The notes under the pieces were generated by a model. It made no database searches. It was not told where the DNA came from and saw only the letters and a list, made by a program, of their open reading frames with translations. A stretch of DNA of 64,000 nt from Campylobacter concisus (GTDB taxonomy: Bacteria > Campylobacterota > Campylobacteria > Campylobacterales > Campylobacteraceae), in the NCBI RefSeq assembly GCF_003049735.1, contig NZ_PIRM01000002.1, positions 124,001-188,000 on the forward strand, in the 5' to 3' direction. Positions 31,534 to 39,091 of this stretch are shown one piece after another (the stretch's first letter is position 1; each line of letters opens with the position of its first letter). Made by a program: the position numbers and the translations under genes.

Positions 31534-31970
31534 TTACTTTTTCCTTTCTTTTTTGCTTCTATCTTTTTTACGCGTTCATACATTCTTATTTCCGCACTTA
31601 CACCTTTTGGAGTTATGATCCTAATAGGGCTAACGCCTGGTAAAATTTGAGTGAGCTCATAATAAACCCGCCTCTTTTTCTTTCCGTCCTTGCAGAGCAT
31701 CATCGTTTGCACTAGCTCATCCCCGCCGCTAAATTCGTAATAAATCCCGCGCGCGTCCTCTTTTTCTTCAAGCCTTCCGCCGAGCAAAAAGGCGAAGTTG
31801 CAGTCGATTTCTATCTCTTTAAAAAAAGCGGCTTCGTATTTAAAATAATCAGGCGGCATCTTTGAGATAGGTAGCTCAAAAATATTTTCCTCAGTTTTTG
31901 GCGCATTTTCGCCTGCTAAAAGTGCAAAGGGAAGCGCGAAAGCCGCGATAAAAAGTAAAAATTTTCTCAT
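31530..31970 (-). CDS. eco: Ecotin-family periplasmic serine protease inhibitor
   Basis: A 146-residue secreted protein (signal peptide to about residue 19, LLAG-EN). It matches ecotin in order: [17 protein letters not shown] (E. coli VDCNLHRLGGKLENK), then [15 protein letters not shown] (E. coli VSTMMACPDGKKEKK), then [16 protein letters not shown]. The two Cys that form the loop disulfide and the P1 Met of the inhibitory loop are kept. Ecotin inhibits trypsin-fold proteases including neutrophil elastase. The gene overlaps both neighbours by ATGA and is GC-richer than the surrounding pgl genes. It has no obvious part in glycan synthesis. Confidence 0.88.
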   Translation of the reverse strand: MRKFLLFIAAFALPFALLAGENAPKTEENIFELPISKMPPDYFKYEAAFFKEIEIDCNFAFLLGGRLEEKEDARGIYYEFSGGDELVQTMMLCKDGKKKRRVYYELTQILPGVSPIRIITPKGVSAEIRMYERVKKIEAKKKGKSK

Positions 31971-33289
31971 GCCTTTACTCCGATTTGGAAATACTTAAAT
32001 CCATGCTCAGCCAAAATTTTAGCGTTGTATTGATTTCGCCCGTCAAATATGACAGCATTTTTTAGCCTCTCTTTGATCTCCATAAAATCAGGCGATCTAA
32101 ACTCGCTCCACTCGGTTACAAGCACCATTGCATCGGCGCCATTAAGAGCGTCATATTTGTTTTTAGCGTATTTTATATCTAAATTTGGCATATATTTTTT
32201 AGCTTCTTCGCTAGCTTTTGGATCGTAAGCGACCACTTTTGCGCCAGCTTCGTCTAAAAGTTTTATCAAAGTTAGCGAGCTAGCCTCGCGCATATCGTCC
32301 GTGTTTGGTTTAAACGCAAGCCCCCAAAGCGCGATCGTCTTGCCCTTTAGATCACCGCCAAAAAAGTTATAAATTTTCTCAAATAGCACTCTTTTTTGAG
32401 CCTTATTTCTTGACTCGACCGCGTTTAAAAGCTCTGGCTCAAATCCGTTTTGTCTAGCGGTGTAGATAAGCGCCTCGACGTCTTTTGGGAAGCAGCTACC
32501 GCCGTATCCGCAGCCGGGATAGATGAAGCTATATCCGATCCTTGAGTCGCTACCGATGCCTTTTCTTACTAAATTTACATCAGCGCCCACGCGTTCACAG
32601 ATATTTGCTATCTCGTTTATAAAGCTTATTTTGGTTGCCAGCATCGAATTTGCAGCGTATTTTGTCATCTCGGCTGACTTTACGTCCATACAAATGAGCC
32701 TGTCGTGATTTTTCATAAATGGCTCATAAAGCTCTCTCATCACGCTAAAGCCCCACTCACTGCTAGCTCCGATAACTACGCGGTCTGGCTTTAAAAAGTC
32801 CTCAACCGCCGCGCCCTCTTTTAAAAACTCTGGGTTTGAGACTACTTCAAATTTAACCTCTACATTTCTCTTTTTAAGCTCAGTCTCGATCACCTCGTGC
32901 ACCTTAGCTCCAGTGCCTACTGGAACGGTTGATTTATCGACTACGATTAGTGGTTTACTTAAATTTTCTCCGATAGACTTGGCAACCAAGAGGACATATT
33001 TTAAATCCGCCTGTCCATCAGCGCCCATAGGCGTGCCAACTGCGATAAATAGCACATCTGCATGCTCTAGCGCCTCAGTTATCTGCGTGCTAAATTTAAG
33101 CGAGCCATTTTTATAGCACTCACTCACGATATCAGCAAGCCCTGGCTCATATATCGGTACGACGCCGTTTTTTAGCGCCTCGATCTTTTTTTCATCGACA
33201 TCGACGCAGATCACGCTGTTGCCCATTTTGGCAAAGCATGCACCACTTACTAGCCCAACATATCCAGTTCCGATTACTGCTACTTTCAT
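31967..33289 (-). CDS. ugd: UDP-glucose 6-dehydrogenase
   Basis: Makes UDP-glucuronate from UDP-glucose. It has 440 residues: MKVAVIGTGYVGLVSGACF, KSTVPVGTGAK, NPEFLKEGAAVEDFLKPDR and catalytic Cys in GYGGSCFPKD. I start at ATG 33289, after AAGGAT that overlaps the gne stop; a frame nine codons longer would overlap gne. It supplies the substrate for the UDP-GlcA 4-epimerase at 35785. Confidence 0.95.
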   Translation of the reverse strand: MKVAVIGTGYVGLVSGACFAKMGNSVICVDVDEKKIEALKNGVVPIYEPGLADIVSECYKNGSLKFSTQITEALEHADVLFIAVGTPMGADGQADLKYVLLVAKSIGENLSKPLIVVDKSTVPVGTGAKVHEVIETELKKRNVEVKFEVVSNPEFLKEGAAVEDFLKPDRVVIGASSEWGFSVMRELYEPFMKNHDRLICMDVKSAEMTKYAANSMLATKISFINEIANICERVGADVNLVRKGIGSDSRIGYSFIYPGCGYGGSCFPKDVEALIYTARQNGFEPELLNAVESRNKAQKRVLFEKIYNFFGGDLKGKTIALWGLAFKPNTDDMREASSLTLIKLLDEAGAKVVAYDPKASEEAKKYMPNLDIKYAKNKYDALNGADAMVLVTEWSEFRSPDFMEIKERLKNAVIFDGRNQYNAKILAEHGFKYFQIGVKA

Positions 33290-33297
33290 GCTTATCC

Positions 33298-34281
33298 TTA
33301 AATTTTCTTTTCCCACTCAAGGGCAGTTTTTATGATGAGCGCTAGATCGTCTCTTTTTGGCTTCCAGTTTGTTAGCGAGCGTAGTTTGCTTGCGTTTGAG
33401 ATAAGGATAGCTGGGTCGCCGTCCCTTCTTGGCGCATTTAGCACTTTAAAATTTACTCCGCTTACTTTTTTTGCAGTTTCGATGACCTCTTTTACGCTAA
33501 ATCCTCTGCCATATCCCACGTTAAAAGTTTCACTTCCATTTTGGCTGATATACTCTAGCGCACTAATGTGGGCGTCTGCTAGGTCGCTAACGTGAATGTA
33601 GTCTCTTACGCATGTGCCATCTTTTGTCGCGTAGTCATCACCAAAAATGCCCATACTCTCGCGCTTGCCAAGTATAGTTTGCACAGCCACCTTGATAAGG
33701 TGCGTGGCATTTGGATAGTTTTGACCGATAAGCCCCTCTTCGTCTGCACCTGCCACGTTAAAATAGCGCAAAATCGCAAATTTGAAATTTTCATTTGAAG
33801 CGGCGTAGTCTTTGATGATCTGCTCGCTCATGAGCTTACTTCTGCCGTATGGATTTATCGGGTTTGTAGGCGTTGTTTCGCTCACCTCCGCCACGTCTGG
33901 CTCGCCATAAACTGCGGCTGTTGAGCTAAATATAAATTTATTTACATTGTAAGTTTTTGCGTATCTTAGCACACTCGCAACGTTTGCGGTGTTGTTTAGG
34001 TAGTATTTTAGTGGCTCGCTCATACTCTCAAAGACCTCGATAAACGCTGCAAAATGGATGATCGCATCAAATCTGCCATCAGCAAAAATTTCACTTAGAT
34101 CATCTTCTAGATTTGCGTTTATAAATTTAAAATTTCCGATTTTTTGGAGCGCCTCAAGTGCTTTTTGTGAGCCTTTGCAGAGATTGTCGATGATGGTTAT
34201 CTCATCATTGCCTTGCTTTAAAAGTGCTTTTACTACGTGGCTGCCGATGTATCCAGCACCACCTGTTACTAAAATTTTCAA
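33298..34281 (-). CDS. gne: UDP-GlcNAc/Glc 4-epimerase Gne
   Basis: An extended SDR of 327 residues that in C. jejuni makes UDP-GalNAc for the pgl glycan. Motifs are TGGAGYIGSHVV, SSTAAVYGEPD and the YxxxK pair in NPYGRSKLMSE. It closely resembles C. jejuni Gne (IHFAAFIEVFESM, CVRDYIHVSDLADAH). The start is TTG 34281 with AAAGG seven bases upstream. It heads a sub-block after an 80-bp gap with its own probable promoter. Confidence 0.93.
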   Translation of the reverse strand: MKILVTGGAGYIGSHVVKALLKQGNDEITIIDNLCKGSQKALEALQKIGNFKFINANLEDDLSEIFADGRFDAIIHFAAFIEVFESMSEPLKYYLNNTANVASVLRYAKTYNVNKFIFSSTAAVYGEPDVAEVSETTPTNPINPYGRSKLMSEQIIKDYAASNENFKFAILRYFNVAGADEEGLIGQNYPNATHLIKVAVQTILGKRESMGIFGDDYATKDGTCVRDYIHVSDLADAHISALEYISQNGSETFNVGYGRGFSVKEVIETAKKVSGVNFKVLNAPRRDGDPAILISNASKLRSLTNWKPKRDDLALIIKTALEWEKKI

Positions 34282-34310
34282 GTTTAAGCCTTTCGTAAAA
34301 AGTGGTTAAT

Positions 34311-34316
34311 TTTATC
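34311..34316 (-). promoter_or_regulatory. Possible -10 box for gne
   Basis: Minus strand GATAAA within TTTTTGATAAAATT, about 30 bases before the TTG start of gne, in an 80-bp gap. A T-rich stretch before the hexamer is typical of Campylobacter sigma-70 promoters. Confidence 0.4.
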
Positions 34317-34361
34317 AAAAATAGGGTAAAGCAAAAGTAAAGCAAGGCTTTTGAATAAATT

Positions 34362-35213
34362 TTAATCTTCTCTAACCCCTAAAAATATTGGAAATCTTGG
34401 CTTGCCTTTGGCTGTTAAATTCTGAAATTTATATGTAATTATAGAGCCTATTTCTGGGGGATTTTGGCGCTTTTCATTGCTTAGTCCTGAGCCTATTTTA
34501 AAGATAGTGCCAGATTTTGGCTCACCAGCTTTTTCTTCGTCATCTTTGCCGCCAAGCGCCCTGCAAGTGAGCGAGCCAGTAAGATTAGCGTATTTGCCGC
34601 TGCCTTTATTTATAGCGATTACTTCACACTCGGCATCTTTAAATTTTTTAAATTTTAGTGCATTTTTACTTCTTTTTCGCTCGTACGGTGCATTTGGCTC
34701 ACGCACGACTGCTCCCTCTCCGCCTTTTGCGATGATACTTTCGGTAAATTTTAAAAATTGAGCGTTATCTCGCATTTTTATCTGTTTTATGATGATCAAA
34801 TTTTCATTTGGCTTATTTTTTAGAAATTTAGCCAAAACTTCAAGCCTATCAAGCAAGCCACCACTTGCCTCAGGCACATCAAAAATATGAAATTTTAGCC
34901 TATGCCAAGCTTTTTCATCAGGCAGCTTATCCATCACGGTCACTTGAATTTCTTCAAATTTAAGCTCTTTTGCGTAAAGCTCGCCATCAAGTGCAAATTT
35001 TGGGAAATTTTTAGTAAAACTTAGCGGTGCATTCAGTTTTTTGCCCTGCCTTGAGAGTAAATTCTCTCCGTCCCAGTAGGCACGCACGCCATCAAGCTTC
35101 TCGCTAGCTAGCCAGCCACTGACATTTTGATCTTTATACTCGCTAAGGCGCAGCAGGTCAAGAGAAAATGCAAAATTTAAAAGGAGTAAAACCGCAAAAA
35201 TTATTCTAATCAA
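34362..35213 (-). CDS. Periplasmic ATP-dependent DNA ligase (LigE type)
   Basis: A minimal ATP-dependent ligase of 283 residues. Adenylation Lys is in ASEKLDGVRAYW (motif I), with ALDGELYAK (III), GGEGAVVREP (IV), LKFKKFKD (V) and a short OB domain ending GKPRFPIFLGV. The hydrophobic N-terminus IRIIFAVLLLLNFAFS is a signal peptide, so it should act in the periplasm, as proposed for LigE during DNA uptake. I place the start at TTG 35213, in a TTGA overlap with the tag stop and seven bases after AAGG; longer TTG starts exist. Confidence 0.88.
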   Translation of the reverse strand: MIRIIFAVLLLLNFAFSLDLLRLSEYKDQNVSGWLASEKLDGVRAYWDGENLLSRQGKKLNAPLSFTKNFPKFALDGELYAKELKFEEIQVTVMDKLPDEKAWHRLKFHIFDVPEASGGLLDRLEVLAKFLKNKPNENLIIIKQIKMRDNAQFLKFTESIIAKGGEGAVVREPNAPYERKRSKNALKFKKFKDAECEVIAINKGSGKYANLTGSLTCRALGGKDDEEKAGEPKSGTIFKIGSGLSNEKRQNPPEIGSIITYKFQNLTAKGKPRFPIFLGVRED

Positions 35214-35788
35214 GCTTTTGCCTTGCAAAAGCAATAATCCATATGATCGTCTACAACGCCCACGCTTTGTAAAAATGCATAGGTGCTAACAGAGCCTAAA
35301 AATTTAAACCCTCGCTTTTTTAGCTCCTTTGCCACAAAGTCTGACATAGGCGTAGTGGCTGGCACTTGTTTGATATCTTGATAGTGATTTATGATCTGCT
35401 TGCCGTCAAATTTGGGATCAAATTTTCTTAGCAAATACCCCCACAAATAGTCATAAAAATTACCAAATTCTTTGGTTACTGATAAAAATGCAATGGCATT
35501 TGCAGAAAGTGATTTTAGTTTTAATCTGTTGCGAATCAATCTCTCATTTTGCATAAATTTCGCTATCTCAGCCTCACCGTAATGCTTGATCTTCTCTGGA
35601 TCAAAGCCATCAAACGCCTCTCTCATGGCCTCTCTTTTTTGAAGCACTCCATGCCACGAAAGTCCCGCCTGAAAGCCTTCCAGAACTATCATTTCAAAAA
35701 ATTTTCTATCATCTTTTACGACTTTACCCCACTCATTATCGTGGTAAGCTATATCAAGCTCGCCTTTTGCCCATTCGCATCGCCTCAT
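35210..35788 (-). CDS. tag: 3-methyladenine DNA glycosylase I (Tag)
   Basis: Tag removes 3-methyladenine from DNA. It has 192 residues. The zinc ligands are seen as Cys in RRCEWAKG, His in AYHDNEWG, and His/Cys in VVDDHMDYCFC; the base pocket is GFQAGLSWHGVLQKREAMREAF. It overlaps both neighbours (ATGA with the upstream epimerase, TTGA with the ligase). Confidence 0.94.
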   Translation of the reverse strand: MRRCEWAKGELDIAYHDNEWGKVVKDDRKFFEMIVLEGFQAGLSWHGVLQKREAMREAFDGFDPEKIKHYGEAEIAKFMQNERLIRNRLKLKSLSANAIAFLSVTKEFGNFYDYLWGYLLRKFDPKFDGKQIINHYQDIKQVPATTPMSDFVAKELKKRGFKFLGSVSTYAFLQSVGVVDDHMDYCFCKAKA

Positions 35789-36855
35789 TTGCTTTCCTTA
35801 AATTTAACTCCGTAAAACTCGCAGTACCACTCGACAAATTTGGCCACGCCATCGTTTACTTTTGTGTTTGGCTTGTAGTCAAAGTCAGCCACCAAATCGC
35901 TCACATCAGCAAATGTTGCTGGCACGTCGCCTGCTTGAAGTGGGAGGAAATTTTTCTTGATCTCACGGCCGATCTTTATCTCAACCGCCTTGATGTAGTC
36001 CATGAGCTCGACTGGGCTGTTGTTGCCGATATTATAGACCTTAAACGGCGCTTTTGAAGTGGCAGGATCTGGGTGTTTCGCATCCCAAGCCGGATTTGGC
36101 TTAGCAGGGTTGTCGATGCACTTAATGATGCCCTTTACTATGTCATCCACGTATGTAAAGTCGCGCTTCATCTTGCCGTAGTTAAAGACGTCGATAGTTT
36201 TATCTTTAAGCGCAGCATCAACAAACAAAAATAGCGCCATATCAGGGCGTCCCCATGGTCCATACACCGTAAAAAAGCGAAGTCCAGTCGTTGGCACATT
36301 AAATAGATGACTATAAGTGTGCGCCATCATCTCGTTGCTCTTTTTGGTCGCTGCGTAGAGGCTTATAGGGTGATTTACCGCCTCGTGCGTAGAAAATGGC
36401 ATGTTCTCATTTAGTCCATAAACCGAGCTAGAGCTTGCATAGACTAAATTTTTGATCTCATTGTGGCGGCAGCACTCGAGGATATTCACAAAGCCAGTGA
36501 TGTTGCTGTCGATGTAGGCTTTTGGGTTTATGAGCGAGTAGCGAACGCCAGCTTGTGCGGCTAAATTTACCACTACGTCAAATTTTTCTTTGGCAAAAAG
36601 CTCTTTCATCGTCTTTTCATCAGCGAGGTCAGCTTTTATAAATTTTAAATTTGGATGCGTTTTTGATGTGATAAGCTTGCCATAGTCTATCTCGCTCACG
36701 TCAAAGCCAGCCATTTTTAGGCGTGCAAGCTTTAAATTTACGTCGTAATAGTCATTTATCACGTCATACCCAACAACCTCATCGCCACGTGCTACAAGGG
36801 CATTCGCAAGGTGAAATCCTATAAATCCAGCTGTTCCAGTTACTAAAATTTTCAT
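35785..36855 (-). CDS. UDP-glucuronate 4-epimerase
   Basis: A 356-residue extended SDR: TGTAGFIGFHLANAL, VINDYYDVNLKLARL (typical of CapI/GlaKP-type UDP-GlcA epimerases), AAQAGVRYSLINP, SSSSVYGLNENMPF and the YxxxK pair in SLYAATKKSNE. It would make UDP-GalA from the Ugd product. It starts the strand run that leads through tag, ligE and gne into pgl. The related type that converts UDP-GlcNAc cannot be excluded by eye. Confidence 0.88.
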   Translation of the reverse strand: MKILVTGTAGFIGFHLANALVARGDEVVGYDVINDYYDVNLKLARLKMAGFDVSEIDYGKLITSKTHPNLKFIKADLADEKTMKELFAKEKFDVVVNLAAQAGVRYSLINPKAYIDSNITGFVNILECCRHNEIKNLVYASSSSVYGLNENMPFSTHEAVNHPISLYAATKKSNEMMAHTYSHLFNVPTTGLRFFTVYGPWGRPDMALFLFVDAALKDKTIDVFNYGKMKRDFTYVDDIVKGIIKCIDNPAKPNPAWDAKHPDPATSKAPFKVYNIGNNSPVELMDYIKAVEIKIGREIKKNFLPLQAGDVPATFADVSDLVADFDYKPNTKVNDGVAKFVEWYCEFYGVKFKESK

Positions 36856-36900
36856 ATTTTTCCTTTCATTTTTGGCTTATTTTAGTGCAAAAATGTAAAT

Positions 36901-37614
36901 TTACGTATTTAGATCAGGGTAGTCCCAAGCGTTAAATTCAGCTCTTAAGTCGTCATTTTCCCAACCTTTACAGCATAGCCACTCAAGCCCTGCACGTCTT
37001 TCCATAACAACCTCTTCGTCAAGTCCAGCAACCTTTTTGCCATTTATCCTAGCATCCACACACGCCCAGTGATAGCGATAAACTAGGTCAAGTTTGCTTA
37101 AAATTTCATCCAAACTGCGCGGTTTTGAGCGCTTTTTTAGCCCGCCCTCTCTAAAGACATCCATCACAAACTCACAGTCGCAAATTTTATCCATCTTACC
37201 GATATCTTCAGCTATGCCAAGCGCCCAAAGCAAGATCCAAAGCGACTCATATTTCCAGCCCATATTTACGGCCAAATTTATATCAGCCCTTCCCTCTATG
37301 ACCTCTTTTTCTTTTACACTTAGATTACCATAAAAATCGCCCAAAAAGTCTTTAGCCCAAGCTATCTCATCTTCACTTAGGTGGCCATTATCTCGGATAG
37401 TGCAAGCACACATAATGGCCGTAAATGAGCAAACCGCACGAGCAATGATCTCATCAACGCTTCTTGGCGTAACTTCACTATTGTCATACCTTAGTGGCAG
37501 ACTCTCAAGCACAGCCACGCCCTCTTTTTTTAAAATTTTTATGCTCTCATCTTTTCTTTGTTGTGCTGTTTTTGGCATATCCGCACCTTTTTTAAAAATA
37601 TCAAACACTCCCAT
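36901..37614 (-). CDS. DUF4272-domain protein
   Basis: A 237-residue soluble protein. After a short leader it has RKDESIKILKKEGV, WKYESLWILLWALGI, CDCEFVMDVFREGG, YRYHWACVDARINGK and GLDEEVVMERRAGLEWL, the block pattern of DUF4272. No function is known to me. It starts 2 bp after the mqo stop, so the two are probably co-transcribed. An internal ATG at MPKTAQQ is an alternative start. Confidence 0.78.
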   Translation of the reverse strand: MGVFDIFKKGADMPKTAQQRKDESIKILKKEGVAVLESLPLRYDNSEVTPRSVDEIIARAVCSFTAIMCACTIRDNGHLSEDEIAWAKDFLGDFYGNLSVKEKEVIEGRADINLAVNMGWKYESLWILLWALGIAEDIGKMDKICDCEFVMDVFREGGLKKRSKPRSLDEILSKLDLVYRYHWACVDARINGKKVAGLDEEVVMERRAGLEWLCCKGWENDDLRAEFNAWDYPDLNT

Positions 37615-37616
37615 TT

Positions 37617-38963
37617 TTACCCAAAAAACTCGGCATTAAATTTCTCTTCGTTAAAATTTTTACCTAAAAATTTACAGGCTTCGATCATATCAGTTCTTGC
37701 TATTTCAAAGCAACTAGTAGCCCCAGGACTTGGAGTCATATTAAAACTTATGCCCTCGCCTGTGCTTATCTTACCCTCGCCAAGCTCAAGGCACTTTTTA
37801 TTACGGTCGATAACTTGCGGTCTTACGCCGCCAAAATTTACAGCATAGCTCAGATCATTTTCACTTAGGCTTGGCACGATCTTTCTAGCATCTTTTACAA
37901 ATTCTTTTTTATTGATAAATGGCACTTCAAATAAGAAATTTCTCAAAATATAAGATCTGATGTCGCTATCTTTTAAGAGATTTGTAAAGACTTCAAAGAC
38001 ATTTTTATCAAATTTTAGGCATTTACAAAAGTCAAAAAAGCTTGAACAGCCATGGTATCTCTCTAGTTTTGGTATGACTAGGGCTGTTGGGCCAAAACGA
38101 GTGTTGCCATTAGCTAGGATGTCTGGGTCGCCGTGAAGAGCGGCAAATGGTAGCTTATCGTTTTGCACCATATAGACTTTGCCATTTAGCAGGCGTTTTT
38201 TTGCAAAGTAAAAGCTTCCAGCAACGGGCAGTGTGCTAAGATGAAGCCCATAACCCATTTTGTGAGCCAAAAATAGCGAGTGCCCTCCAGCATCTACTAC
38301 AACGTAGTTTGCAGTGATCACTTCGCCATCATTTATCTTTATGTGAAATGTATCGCCCGCCTTTTTTATATCAGTTACTTCTGAGTTTAGACTGATCTCA
38401 TAGCCATCTCCGCCTAAATTTAGCGCATTTTGCACGAGTGAATTTGCTAAGCCGCCAAAGTCCATCGTCGTAAACTGCCCATTTTGCGTACCTATGGCGA
38501 TGATATTTTCTGGCCTCTCATTGCCATTTGCGTCAAAAACAACGTTTGGCTCGATCTGCTTTAGTATATCTTTATCATAAATTTCAAGGTAAGGAAAAAG
38601 CCCTTTAAAACTCTCATATCTCTCTTTCATGCGCTCTACTTCGGCATCTCCGATAGCTAGTGCCATTTTTTGATGAGCGAACATATATTTGCCATCAAGA
38701 TTATATTTTAGAGCATATCTTACTGGCATATTTGCCACACGAGAGACTTTTTTTGCCTTTTCTAGTGTGTAGTTTGTCTCGATATCGCCACAATGAATGG
38801 TTTGTGAGTTGCCTTTGCCGTTTGAATTTAGAGTAGCTACGCCGTCATATTTTTCTAAAAGTGCGACCTTTTTTATATCGCTAAATGCAGCCAACTCATA
38901 AAAGAGCGCCGTCCCACTAATGCCTGCTCCGACAATTACCACTTCAAAGTGCTTCTGCCTCAT
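37617..38963 (-). CDS. mqo: Malate:quinone oxidoreductase
   Basis: An FAD-dependent enzyme that oxidises malate and reduces quinone. It has 448 residues: FAD motif VVIVGAGISGTALFYELA, NSNGKGNSQTIHCGDIETNYT, DAGGHSLFLAHKMGYG and C-terminal GEGISFNMTPSPGATSCF. I choose ATG 38963 after GGGAG; an in-frame TTG lies four codons upstream. It runs before DUF4272 and follows the receptor gene terminator. Confidence 0.92.
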   Translation of the reverse strand: MRQKHFEVVIVGAGISGTALFYELAAFSDIKKVALLEKYDGVATLNSNGKGNSQTIHCGDIETNYTLEKAKKVSRVANMPVRYALKYNLDGKYMFAHQKMALAIGDAEVERMKERYESFKGLFPYLEIYDKDILKQIEPNVVFDANGNERPENIIAIGTQNGQFTTMDFGGLANSLVQNALNLGGDGYEISLNSEVTDIKKAGDTFHIKINDGEVITANYVVVDAGGHSLFLAHKMGYGLHLSTLPVAGSFYFAKKRLLNGKVYMVQNDKLPFAALHGDPDILANGNTRFGPTALVIPKLERYHGCSSFFDFCKCLKFDKNVFEVFTNLLKDSDIRSYILRNFLFEVPFINKKEFVKDARKIVPSLSENDLSYAVNFGGVRPQVIDRNKKCLELGEGKISTGEGISFNMTPSPGATSCFEIARTDMIEACKFLGKNFNEEKFNAEFFG

Positions 38964-38998
38964 TTTTTCTCCCAAAAAAGTTTAGTCGCCAAAATGAT

Positions 38999-39004
38999 AC
39001 TATA
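38999..39004 (-). promoter_or_regulatory. Possible -10 box for mqo
   Basis: TATAGT on the minus strand, preceded by TTAA and an AT-rich stretch, about 36 bases before the mqo ATG and downstream of the terminator at 39067. Confidence 0.4.
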
Positions 39005-39066
39005 TTAATTTTAAAACAAACAGCATAGTGAAAAAAGCTAGAATTTTTATATAAAAGAGAAATTTG

Positions 39067-39086
39067 GCAAGGCTTTCACCTTGCCT
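39067..39086 (-). terminator. Rho-independent terminator after TonB-dependent receptor
   Basis: Minus strand GGCAAGG, loop TGAAAG, CCTTGCC, followed by AAATTTCTCTTTTAT. A 7-bp perfect stem with a T-rich tail, starting 5 bases after the receptor stop codon. Confidence 0.82.
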
Positions 39087-39091
39087 TGAAG

